Source of the DNA: an uncultured Flammeovirgaceae bacterium
GTDB lineage: Bacteria; Bacteroidota; Bacteroidia; Cytophagales; Cyclobacteriaceae
Reading direction: 5' to 3'
DNA length: 9,258 bases
Assembly: GCA_946480685.1 (NCBI GenBank)
Contig: CAMLLI010000105.1
Location: 1-9,258, forward strand
In this document: piece by piece, positions 1 through 6,231 of the stretch
Layout of the letters: the number at the start of each line of letters is the position of its first letter
Position numbering within the stretch: the first letter of the stretch is position 1
Notes under the pieces: generated by a model
Seen by the model: the letters and a program-made list of their open reading frames with translations, nothing else
The model's database searches: none
What the model was told of the DNA's origin: nothing
Program-made: the position numbers and the translations under genes

Positions 1-438
1 GTTATGTCGTATATGCGCATGGAAGATGTGAAGCAGTGGCAGGAGACTTTTAATACCGTTTCGCATGAAACCGATCGTGGTGCAGACTATGAGGAGTTCA
101 AACGCGAGAAGGCCGAAAAACTTTTTGACATGGTGGAGAAACATTTCCCCGGTTTTAAAGCGAACATCAAGTCATACACGTGTGCAACGCCACTTTCTGC
201 ACGAGACTATATCGGCACAGATGATGGTTCCCTCTACGGATACGCTAAAGATTACCGCGAGCCGTTGAAGACATTTATCGCTCCTCAAACCAAAATTCCA
301 AATCTGTTGTTGACAGGACAAAACATCAATATGCACGGTGTACTGGGAGTAACAATCAGCGCTATTATGACATGCTCCAATCTTTTAGGTCTTGAATACT
401 TGATTCAAAAAATCAGAGATGCTCAGAAAGTTAGCTAA
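1..438 (+). CDS. FAD-dependent phytoene-desaturase-like oxidoreductase, C-terminal fragment
   Basis: The reading frame is open from base 1 and ends with TAA at 436-438, so only the last 145 codons of a longer gene are present (family members usually have about 480-550 residues). The visible tail contains IPNLLLTGQNINMHGVLGVT followed by a hydrophobic helix (ISAIMTCSNLLGLEYLI). This matches the C-terminal FAD-contacting segment of the CrtI / retinol-saturase / carotenoid-isomerase-like amine oxidase superfamily, where a Gly-rich stretch after 'LTGQ' contacts the flavin. The FAD-binding Rossmann N-terminus would lie upstream of the window, so the ATG at base 4 is almost certainly an internal methionine. 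The end overlaps the next gene by 20 bases, which suggests co-translation. The likely reaction is redox chemistry on a polyene or another lipid-like conjugated chain; the substrate cannot be read from this fragment. The family assignment is fairly safe, the pathway is inferred. Confidence 0.8.
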   Translation, partial: VMSYMRMEDVKQWQETFNTVSHETDRGADYEEFKREKAEKLFDMVEKHFPGFKANIKSYTCATPLSARDYIGTDDGSLYGYAKDYREPLKTFIAPQTKIPNLLLTGQNINMHGVLGVTISAIMTCSNLLGLEYLIQKIRDAQKVS

Positions 439-2077
439 GATCATCGGCTGGATATTCGTTACACTGATCGTGTTGATCGTGGTCATGCTGATCTATGTAC
501 GCGGCGTTGCCACCGTTGATCCGCCAATGCCGGCTTCGCTCGCTATACTCGATGCAAAAGTGGAGCAGCCCGACTCAGGTTTATATACCATTGGTAACAA
601 CTGGTTTCGTAAAAGCGAAAGCGGTTTATACGAACTATATGTAGAAGGAACTCCTTTCGAGCGTGGTGTAGTAAATGGTAAGCTTACGCACGAGCTGGTG
701 CAGTACCAGGAAGAAGTATTTACAGGACAACTTCATCGCCTGGTGCCTTCTTCGTTTTACTTAAATATACTCAAGTATTTTGTAGGATGGTTTAACCGTG
801 ACCTGGACAAGCATATATCCGAGGAATATAAACAGGAGATCTACGGTATAGCACAAGTAGCTTCTCATGATTTTGATGATATAGCACCACCGTACCAGCG
901 GATACTCAACTATCACGCAGCACATGATATAGGGCATGCGTTGCAGAACATGTCGCTGGTAGGATGTACTGCCTTTGCTACATGGGATTCTCATTCCGAG
1001 GATAGCACACTTATCATCGGTCGTAATTTTGATTTTTATGTAGGCGATGATTTTGCGCGTGACAAGATCATGGCTTTCTACAATCCCGATAAGGGCTATA
1101 AATTCATGATGGTAACATTCGGAGGAATGACCGGTGTGTTATCCGGTATGAATGCCGAAGGACTTACGGTTACAATCAACGCAGCCAAATCAGATGTACC
1201 ATCAGCATCGGCCACACCGGTTTCCTTGGTGGCGCGCGAAATCCTGCAGTATGCATCTACGATTAAAGAAGCGTATGCTATAGCAGAGATGCATAAGATG
1301 TTTGTAGCAGAATCATTTTTAATCGGTTCTGCCAAAGATGGTAAGGCAGCGCTCATCGAAAAAACTCCAGAGGGTATAGATTTCTACGAAGCACCGGGCG
1401 ATCAGCTCGTAAGCACCAATCATTTTCAGGGAAAGACATTAGGACAAACCGAACTCAACCGCGAGCACATGCGCACCAGTGCATCGCCTTATCGCTACCA
1501 GCGTGTAGAGGAACTGTTGCAACAGAACGGAAAGAACTCAGTGTTAAAGACTGCATCTATACTGCGCAATCAAAAAGGATTAGGTGGAGCAGATATAGGT
1601 TTGGGCAACGAGAAACTTGTTAACCAGTTAGTGGCGCATCATGGTATAATCTTTCAACCGGAGAAACGATTGGTGTGGATCTCGACGGCTCCATGGCAAT
1701 TGGGTAAATTTGTTTGCTACGATCTGAATAAAGTGTTTGCCCGGAAGATGACGAAGAATGAAGAGGTATATGAAGCCGTGTTGACAATTCCGGCCGATAC
1801 ATTCCTGACAACAACAGATTATACGCGTTATACCAAATTTCATCCGTATCGTTTTCCGTTCAATCCAAGAACAGATATACAACCGGATAGTCTGGTGGCG
1901 TGGAACCCGAACTCATACCATGCCTATATGCTGGCGGGCGATTATTACCTCGACCATGAACAATACCAGAAAGCCGTTGAAATCTATACGCTGGGATTGA
2001 CCAAGGAAATTGCTACGTTGCAGGAGAAAGAGCACATGGAGAAGAATCGGAAGAAAGCTGAAGAGAAACTCAAATGA
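419..2077 (+). CDS. Membrane-anchored C45-family Ntn hydrolase/acyltransferase
   Basis: This is a 552-residue protein. Residues about 8-28 form one hydrophobic helix after a short basic N-terminus, consistent with an inner-membrane anchor and a periplasmic body. The core resembles the acyl-CoA:6-aminopenicillanic acid acyltransferase / acid ceramidase-like group (peptidase family C45). Its hallmarks are GCTAFATW with Cys183 as likely autoproteolytic nucleophile, GRNFDF at 201-206, GMNAEGLTVTIN at 243-254 and STNHF at 332-336. In this family the chain is cut before the Cys, which becomes the N-terminal nucleophile for amide hydrolysis or acyl transfer. The C-terminal 50 residues (AYMLAGDYYLDHEQYQKAVEIY onward) look like one TPR-type helical hairpin followed by a charged helix. 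The ATG at 419 lies inside the preceding gene, and the stop overlaps acpS in an ATGA. The role within the cluster may be trimming or transferring an acyl chain (inference). Choloylglycine hydrolase is a related alternative, less likely given the GCTAF motif. Confidence 0.82.
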   Translation: MLRKLAKIIGWIFVTLIVLIVVMLIYVRGVATVDPPMPASLAILDAKVEQPDSGLYTIGNNWFRKSESGLYELYVEGTPFERGVVNGKLTHELVQYQEEVFTGQLHRLVPSSFYLNILKYFVGWFNRDLDKHISEEYKQEIYGIAQVASHDFDDIAPPYQRILNYHAAHDIGHALQNMSLVGCTAFATWDSHSEDSTLIIGRNFDFYVGDDFARDKIMAFYNPDKGYKFMMVTFGGMTGVLSGMNAEGLTVTINAAKSDVPSASATPVSLVAREILQYASTIKEAYAIAEMHKMFVAESFLIGSAKDGKAALIEKTPEGIDFYEAPGDQLVSTNHFQGKTLGQTELNREHMRTSASPYRYQRVEELLQQNGKNSVLKTASILRNQKGLGGADIGLGNEKLVNQLVAHHGIIFQPEKRLVWISTAPWQLGKFVCYDLNKVFARKMTKNEEVYEAVLTIPADTFLTTTDYTRYTKFHPYRFPFNPRTDIQPDSLVAWNPNSYHAYMLAGDYYLDHEQYQKAVEIYTLGLTKEIATLQEKEHMEKNRKKAEEKLK

Positions 2078-2448
2078 TTCTGGGCACGGGTATAGATATC
2101 ATTGAAGTAGAGCGTGTAGCCGAACGCGTAGCCCGGAATAATGGCTTCACCGAAAAGGTTTTTTCTCCGGCAGAGATTTCGTTTTGTGAATCCATGTCTA
2201 ACAAAGGACAACACTATGCCGTGCGCTTTGCCGCGAAGGAGGCCTTTCTGAAAGCAACGGGAAAAGGTTTACTGGCCGGACATGATTTGTGTGAAGTTGA
2301 AATTGTGAGTGATGAACTGGGCAAGCCGGGAATTAAACTGCATGGTAATTTTTACGAACAGGCAGTTAAAAACAATTGGAATAAAATACATGTATCACTC
2401 TCGCACCTGAAAGATATGGCGTGCGCAGTAGTTATTATCGAGCAATGA
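2074..2448 (+). CDS. acpS: Holo-[acyl-carrier-protein] synthase (AcpS-type phosphopantetheinyl transferase)
   Basis: The 124-residue product has the normal length for AcpS. It transfers 4'-phosphopantetheine from CoA to the conserved Ser of acyl carrier proteins, in the cytoplasm as a trimer in known members. All three family signatures are present: GTGIDIIEVERV with the Mg-binding Asp8, RFAAKEAFLKATGKGL with Lys55/Glu56 (Glu56 is the second Mg ligand), and HVSLSHLKDMACAVVIIE near the C-terminus. The start is fixed by the ATGA overlap with the C45 gene at 2074-2077, and the end overlaps the ligase gene the same way at 2445-2448. Lying between a C45 enzyme and an adenylating ligase, and not next to pdxJ or other housekeeping neighbours common elsewhere, it may be dedicated to carrier proteins of this cluster. 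It could equally be the cell's general AcpS; a search of the genome for a second copy would decide. Confidence 0.93.
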   Translation: MILGTGIDIIEVERVAERVARNNGFTEKVFSPAEISFCESMSNKGQHYAVRFAAKEAFLKATGKGLLAGHDLCEVEIVSDELGKPGIKLHGNFYEQAVKNNWNKIHVSLSHLKDMACAVVIIEQ

Positions 2449-3746
2449 AATACACACCGGAAATAGAGTTCAAACCAGCGGCAGAGATCAAAAATTTTCA
2501 GGAAGGTAAACTGAAAGAGCTGCTGGTATACCTGCAGAAGCATTCTCTCTTTTATCAACGACACTTCGCGAACAACAGTATAGATATAGCGTCTATAAAA
2601 GGCTTGGAAGATCTGCAGCGCATTCCGCCTACAACGAAAGATGATCTTCAGCAAAACAACTGGGATTTTTTAGCGGCTCCGAAAAGTGATATCGTGGAGT
2701 TTGCCAGTACATCCGGTACATTGGGTAAACCCGTAACGCTTGCTTTAACGGACAACGATCTTCACCGCCTCGCCTATAACGAATGTATTTCCTTTGCGTG
2801 TGCCGATGGTACACCCGATGATCTATACCAATTGATGTTAACACTCGACCGCCAGTTTATGGCTGGTATAGCCTACTATGAAGGTATTAGAAAACTGGGT
2901 GCCGGACTGGTGCGTGTAGGCCCCGGGTTGCCGGCCATGCAGTGGGAAACCATTGAACGGTTACAACCGACAGCGCTTGTCGCAGTGCCATCGTTCATCG
3001 TAAAGCTGATCGAGTATGCAAAGCAGAATGGCATAGATCCGAACAAGAGCTCTGTAAAGAAAGCTATATGTATAGGGGAGGGGTTACGCACCGCTGCATT
3101 TGATCTGAATATTATCGGGCAGAAAATAAAGGATGCCTGGAATATAGATTTGTATAGCACGTACGCTTCATCTGAAATGCAAACGGCTTTTACAGAATGT
3201 ACGAAAGGCGTAGGTGGACATCATCACCCGGAATTACTGATTGTAGAAATATTGGATGATGAAGAAAAACCGGTAGCAGCCGGAGAGCCGGGAGAAGTAA
3301 CCATTACAACACTCGGTGTTGAAGGTATGCCACTGCTGCGCTACAAAACCGGAGATATAGCCGTAGCCCATACCGAACCGTGTGCATGCGGAAGAACAAC
3401 GCTTCGCCTCGGACCCGTGCTTGGCCGCAAGCAACAACTTATTAAACTAAAGGGAACCACCATTTACCCGCCCGGTATATTTGAACTATTGAATGAGATG
3501 TCGTCCATTCGTGATTATGTTGTGGAGGCTTCTACGGGAGAACTCGGTACGGATGAACTGAAACTACATCTGCTGGTAAGCGAGGAAATGAAAGACGATA
3601 TCAGGAAGCGGCTGTCTACTATATTTCAATCACGACTGCGTGTTGTACCCGAGATATACTTTGCAACAGCACAGGAACTGGAAAAGCTTCAGTTCGGCAA
3701 AATGGATCGCAAGATCCGGAAGTTTATCGATAATCGCGGTATTTAA
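2445..3746 (+). CDS. PaaK-like adenylate-forming acid-CoA ligase
   Basis: The 433-residue product belongs to the phenylacetate-CoA ligase (PaaK) branch of the ANL superfamily: it activates a carboxylic acid with ATP to the acyl-AMP and passes it to CoA or a carrier thiol. Motifs in order: FASTSGTLGKP (86-96, nucleotide-binding loop), LYSTYASSEMQT (237-247, the Y-x-S/T-E type A5 motif), RYKTGDI (299-305, ribose-binding Asp304), CACGRTTLRLGPVLGR (313-328, hinge to the C-terminal domain, typical PaaK wording) and FGKMDRK (417-423, probable catalytic Lys419). Length agrees with PaaK (about 430). C252, the HHH at 259-261 and C313/C315 may form a metal site, as seen in some PaaK relatives. An upstream in-frame ATG at 2421 lies inside acpS; the ATGA overlap at 2445 is the better start. 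No phenylacetate-degradation genes are nearby, so an aromatic starter unit for a biosynthetic pathway is the likelier substrate (inference). Confidence 0.85.
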   Translation: MKYTPEIEFKPAAEIKNFQEGKLKELLVYLQKHSLFYQRHFANNSIDIASIKGLEDLQRIPPTTKDDLQQNNWDFLAAPKSDIVEFASTSGTLGKPVTLALTDNDLHRLAYNECISFACADGTPDDLYQLMLTLDRQFMAGIAYYEGIRKLGAGLVRVGPGLPAMQWETIERLQPTALVAVPSFIVKLIEYAKQNGIDPNKSSVKKAICIGEGLRTAAFDLNIIGQKIKDAWNIDLYSTYASSEMQTAFTECTKGVGGHHHPELLIVEILDDEEKPVAAGEPGEVTITTLGVEGMPLLRYKTGDIAVAHTEPCACGRTTLRLGPVLGRKQQLIKLKGTTIYPPGIFELLNEMSSIRDYVVEASTGELGTDELKLHLLVSEEMKDDIRKRLSTIFQSRLRVVPEIYFATAQELEKLQFGKMDRKIRKFIDNRGI

Positions 3747-3771
3747 TATATAGCCATATATACAAGTTGCT

Positions 3772-3789
3772 TCTGCTATAGGTAGCAGA
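3772..3789 (+). other. Small perfect hairpin after the ligase gene
   Basis: TCTGCTA (3772-3778) pairs perfectly with TAGCAGA (3783-3789) around a four-base loop, 26 bases after the ligase stop codon. There is no T-run after it on the + strand, so it is only a weak candidate for the operon's terminator or 3'-end stabiliser. It sits in an AT-rich spacer with several TATATA runs. Confidence 0.35.
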
Positions 3790-3806
3790 CTGATATATAC
3801 TGCCCT

Positions 3807-3845
3807 AAAATAAGAAAAGGTGCCTCCCCACCTGGGAGCCACCTT
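3807..3845 (-). terminator. Rho-independent terminator of the lipoprotein gene
   Basis: AAGGTGCCTCCC (3817-3828) and GGGAGCCACCTT (3834-3845) form a 12-position stem with one C-C mismatch and a five-base loop. Read on the - strand it is followed by a T-rich stretch (complement of 3807-3818, TTTTCTTATTTT). It lies 38 bases after the stop of the - strand lipoprotein gene. On the + strand there is no T-run after the stem, so it mainly serves the - strand, although it may also stop + strand readthrough from the cluster. Confidence 0.75.
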
Positions 3846-3882
3846 AACTCTACTCTAACCTACCTGTCTGAGCAATTTTAAC

Positions 3883-4638
3883 CTAACCTACTACTTTTTC
3901 GAGCTCATCTATTTTAGTCTGAGCTTCGGTTTTACCGAGCGATAAAGACAACTTGTAAAGTTCAAGAGCTTCACGCTGTGTTTCTTTTTTCTTCTTAGGA
4001 GCAAACTTGGTACGGGAAGCCGCAGTTTCCAAAGCAGCCGCCTGTGCGAAGTACATATCAGCCTGAGTTTTGTTAGCCTGTGCGTTGATCTCAACTACCT
4101 TGTTCTCAAGGTTAGCAACATCCTGTTCACGCATCTTGATCACACCTTCTCTTTCAGTAAGTGTAGAATCACGTTGGCTAACAGTCATAGCCAGTTGCTG
4201 ATTTTCAGAGCGCATTTTTTCAACTTCTGTTTGCAGTGAAGCGATCTGTTGTGTGCTTACTTCAAGGTCGTTTTTCAGACGCTTGATCGTAGCGTTGTAA
4301 CCAGCAGATGCATTCTTAGAAGTTTTAACCGACTTTTCGAGTTCAGCGATTTTTGCTTCGGTGTCTCTTATGTGACGGTTAATAGCCGAAAGGCGGCTCT
4401 TGTAGTCTTTGTAAGAAGTACCTTCTACAACATCGGTGCGCAGCAATTGACGGCTGGCATCAATGGAGTCGATTAATGATCCTACTTCTTCCAAAGTCGC
4501 AGCAGTTTGCTGACTCATTTGTAATTCAGTGCGCAGTGAGTCCACTTGCGCGCGGAGTTGTTCTTTCTCTTTGGTGCCACAACTCCAAAGCATACCTATA
4601 ACGGGTAGTGCAAATACTATTCTTTTGATCATAGCCAT
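3883..4638 (-). CDS. Coiled-coil lipoprotein of unknown function
   Basis: The 251-residue product starts with a basic, hydrophobic signal and a lipobox-like LWSC with Cys20, followed by G-T-K-E-K. This predicts a lipid-anchored, periplasm-facing or outer-membrane lipoprotein. Residues about 24-185 are rich in E, K, Q, S and regularly spaced L/I/V (for example LRAQVDSLRTELQ, IASLQTEVEKM, ANLENKVVEI), which indicates a long parallel coiled coil with a possible break around 70-85. A separate tail (190-251) includes the basic stretch KFAPKKKKETQ and a helical pair (EALELYKLSLSLG; IDELEKVV) that resembles a single TPR-like unit. ATG 4638 is taken as start; ATG 4632 (Met3) is equally possible and leaves the lipobox intact. 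No Shine-Dalgarno sequence is visible. It is a single-gene unit with its own terminator. I do not recognise a named family; a scaffolding or envelope-spacing role would be a guess. Confidence 0.85.
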   Translation of the reverse strand: MAMIKRIVFALPVIGMLWSCGTKEKEQLRAQVDSLRTELQMSQQTAATLEEVGSLIDSIDASRQLLRTDVVEGTSYKDYKSRLSAINRHIRDTEAKIAELEKSVKTSKNASAGYNATIKRLKNDLEVSTQQIASLQTEVEKMRSENQQLAMTVSQRDSTLTEREGVIKMREQDVANLENKVVEINAQANKTQADMYFAQAAALETAASRTKFAPKKKKETQREALELYKLSLSLGKTEAQTKIDELEKVVG

Positions 4639-4824
4639 ATTGTTTATGTTCTGCCAAAGCCTTCTTCAAACTTTTGTACAACTCGGATGGCTGATTCGGA
4701 AACGAAGGTCGAACTGCTATATATGGCGATTGATTAAGTATTATAGCTTTAAACGGATGTGCCATGAAAAATGCGAGTTTCGCAACGTTGTGTAAATGTT
4801 ACTCACATTGGGGAGAATTCTGTG

Positions 4825-4855
4825 AAAAAATGAGGGCAGCTCTATGGCTGCCCTC
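4825..4855 (-). terminator. Rho-independent terminator of the secreted-protein gene
   Basis: GAGGGCAGC (4832-4840) and GCTGCCCTC (4847-4855) form a perfect 9-bp GC-rich stem with a six-base loop. Read on the - strand it is followed by A and six T (complement of 4825-4831). It lies 27 bases after the stop of the - strand gene ending at 4883, a textbook intrinsic terminator. It separates that gene from the lipoprotein gene further along the same strand, so the two are independent units. Confidence 0.9.
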
Positions 4856-4882
4856 TATAGATATACTATATATAAATATCGA

Positions 4883-5476
4883 CTACTTAGTCTCTTTCGC
4901 GATAAGCTTACCGAGTTCTTTACCAGCTTTCGCGTAAGCTTCCTGCAGACGAACTCCGGTTTCGAAGTCCATACCCATAACTTGGGATCCAGGTGATTTC
5001 AACATTGTGATTTTAGCAACAATCTTAGAGGGATCGGCCGTTTCAACAACGGTGATCTCAGTATCTATATACGCAGGCTTGCTGGCAACCCCAACGTTAA
5101 AACCAACTTCTGTACGCGTTGTATGGATGATGATGGTATACTGAGCTTTCTCATCTACCGAAGACATTTCAGAATGCTTGGCGAACAGTTCGCGAAATTG
5201 TGGTTCGAAGCGCTCTTTGCGATCAGCATACCATGCTGCTTCAAACTTGTCACCTCTGCCTGGTTCTTTTTCATCGAGCTCTTTCTTTCTTTTTTCGATA
5301 TAAGCTTTTTCCTCCAGGTCCTTACCACCGATCAGCATATTGTCATACGTGAATTGTGTGTTCACAGACTTCTGGCCTTTCAGGGGCTTCAGGCTTCCTT
5401 CTGTGATCTTGATTTTCTGGGCATAACTGGTCAATGACACAGCCACTAACATGATTGTAAAAATTCGTTTTAGCAT
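4883..5476 (-). CDS. Secreted protein of unknown function, about 197 aa
   Basis: The product begins MLKRIFTIMLVAVSLTSYAQ, a clear Sec signal peptide with probable cleavage after Ala19 or Gln20, so it is periplasmic or outer-membrane associated. The reading frame extends seven codons further to a TTG at 5497, but ATG 5476 places the basic residues of the signal at the true N-terminus and is preferred. The middle (50-105) is highly charged and probably helical. The C-terminal half (113-197) looks like the conserved core: AQYTIIIHTTRTEVGFNVGV, then AYIDTEITVVETADPSKIVA, a Gly-rich SPGSQVMGMDFETGVRLQEA and a final helix YAKAGKELGKLIA. Similar secreted proteins seem familiar from Bacteroidota genomes (memory, not checked), but I know of no assigned function. 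There are no Cys residues and no catalytic motif I can name. It is monocistronic, with its own terminator and a divergent upstream spacer. Confidence 0.82.
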   Translation of the reverse strand: MLKRIFTIMLVAVSLTSYAQKIKITEGSLKPLKGQKSVNTQFTYDNMLIGGKDLEEKAYIEKRKKELDEKEPGRGDKFEAAWYADRKERFEPQFRELFAKHSEMSSVDEKAQYTIIIHTTRTEVGFNVGVASKPAYIDTEITVVETADPSKIVAKITMLKSPGSQVMGMDFETGVRLQEAYAKAGKELGKLIAKETK

Positions 5477-5741
5477 AGTGATTAAGTTTTGTGTCAAGAA
5501 AAGTAAAGTTCCGCACTAACACAATACGGTAGGGGGGATAATTAGAATATAAAGGTACACCCTTATTACATTACCAGAGACATAATCTGTAAATTGGAAA
5601 TGATGCAACTCTTTATCCCGGAATTGGAATTTTTTTAAACATGAAAACGTGAAAAGATTTGTTTCCAGCGTTTAAACCCAATAATTACTTTCTGTTACCA
5701 AAGTTGCAGTATGTGTTTCGTACGATCTAACCAAAGTAATT
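5477..5741. other. Divergent intergenic spacer
   Basis: This 265-base AT-rich spacer separates two divergently transcribed secreted-protein genes, so it must hold both promoters. I see no convincing coding frame or RNA gene. It contains a candidate - strand promoter (5498-5524), a run of T (5631-5637) and a perfect 11-bp inverted repeat next to the + strand start. For the + strand, TTTG at 5658-5661 and TACTTTCT at 5686-5693 are only a poor match to the Bacteroidota -33/-7 pattern. Confidence 0.6.
5498..5524 (-). promoter_or_regulatory. Possible promoter of the secreted-protein gene
   Basis: Read on the - strand, TTG (complement of 5522-5524) is followed after 16 bases by TACTTTTC (complement of 5498-5505). 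This resembles the Bacteroidota TTG / TAnnTTTG pattern, with one mismatch in the last base of the -7 box and a spacer slightly shorter than usual. It would give a leader of about 15 bases before ATG 5476. Confidence 0.3.
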
Positions 5742-5743
5742 AT
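5681..5743. repeat. 11-bp inverted repeat ending in a start codon
   Basis: ATAATTACTTT (5681-5691) and AAAGTAATTAT (5733-5743) are perfect reverse complements separated by 41 bases. The right arm runs into the first two bases of the ATG at 5742. A direct repeat ACCAAAGT occurs at 5697-5704 and 5730-5737, so the left arm's ACTTT could pair with either AAAGT copy. If transcribed in full, the repeat would mask the start codon; if transcription begins inside it, it could instead be an operator. Confidence 0.6.
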
Positions 5744-6143
5744 GAACAAGTATTCTGCTACCCTCTTAATCGTTTTCTTCGCGATTGTTAAGCCGTTCCA
5801 TGCATCAGCTTATACGTCAGTAAGTATAAATAACTACGTGAGTCAATCCAAAAAACCTGCAGCGGGTAAGATCACGATTCTTTCCAGCAATCTGTCAGGT
5901 GACAGTGTTAGTGTGGAGAATGCCGATCGCTATAGCGTGATTCTGACCAAGCAGGATGATGGTAGCCTCGATCTCAGCCTCGATCAGATCGAAGTAAGCA
6001 CCAAGGCAGGTAAATCAGTGAACGACAAAGTTGTTGTCCATATACTCAGCATGTCAAAATTTGAGATTGATATGTCCGCACTGCCTGCAGGAGTATACGT
6101 GATCAAAACAAAAACAGGTTCTTTCACTGTAGCGAAGAAGTAG
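5742..6143 (+). CDS. Small secreted protein resembling a type IX sorting domain
   Basis: The 133-residue product has a Sec signal peptide, MNKYSATLLIVFFAIVKPFHASA, probably cut after Ala23. The mature part is only about 110 residues, without Cys, rich in S, V, K and D, and probably all beta. Its last 25 residues (FEIDMSALPAGVYVIKTKTG, then SFTVAKK) closely follow the wording of type A C-terminal sorting domains of the Bacteroidota type IX secretion system: a D-x-S-x-L-x-x-G-x-Y hairpin, then K-T, a Gly turn and a basic end. Usually this domain sits behind a large cargo; here almost nothing precedes it. It may be a minimal type IX substrate, or a periplasmic protein with the same fold that is not exported. 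The start ATG is the only reasonable one; there is no Shine-Dalgarno sequence, and an inverted repeat overlaps it. The next gene begins 106 bases later on the same strand and may be co-transcribed. Confidence 0.82.
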   Translation: MNKYSATLLIVFFAIVKPFHASAYTSVSINNYVSQSKKPAAGKITILSSNLSGDSVSVENADRYSVILTKQDDGSLDLSLDQIEVSTKAGKSVNDKVVVHILSMSKFEIDMSALPAGVYVIKTKTGSFTVAKK

Positions 6144-6231
6144 ACCGTTAACGGGAGAAAGTGTAGATGAAATTCTGAATATCTTCTACATGAAAATGTT
6201 ATAGTTAACGTGTTGTACATTACTTTAGCGA

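Noticed and set aside
2421..2444. Upstream ATG for the PaaK-like ligase, adding eight residues
   Set aside because: It lies inside acpS, while ATG 2445 makes the ATGA overlap seen at the other junction and starts directly with family-like sequence.
4526..4765. Open - strand frame reaching upstream of the lipoprotein start
   Set aside because: It is out of frame with the lipoprotein gene, has low-complexity non-protein-like sequence and no recognisable domain; it is best explained as a shadow plus leader DNA.
5123..5437. Open + strand frame opposite the secreted protein gene
   Set aside because: Phe-rich composition typical of an antisense shadow of a Lys/Glu-rich gene, with no start context or family signature.
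5477..5497. TTG start for the - strand secreted protein
   Set aside because: It would put seven extra residues before a signal peptide that already begins well at ATG 5476.
6145..6190. Terminator between the small secreted gene and the BNR gene (CCGTTAACGG palindrome and TGTAGA/TCTACA pair)
   Set aside because: The stems are short, the second has a 17-base loop and no T-run follows either, so co-transcription of the two genes remains possible.
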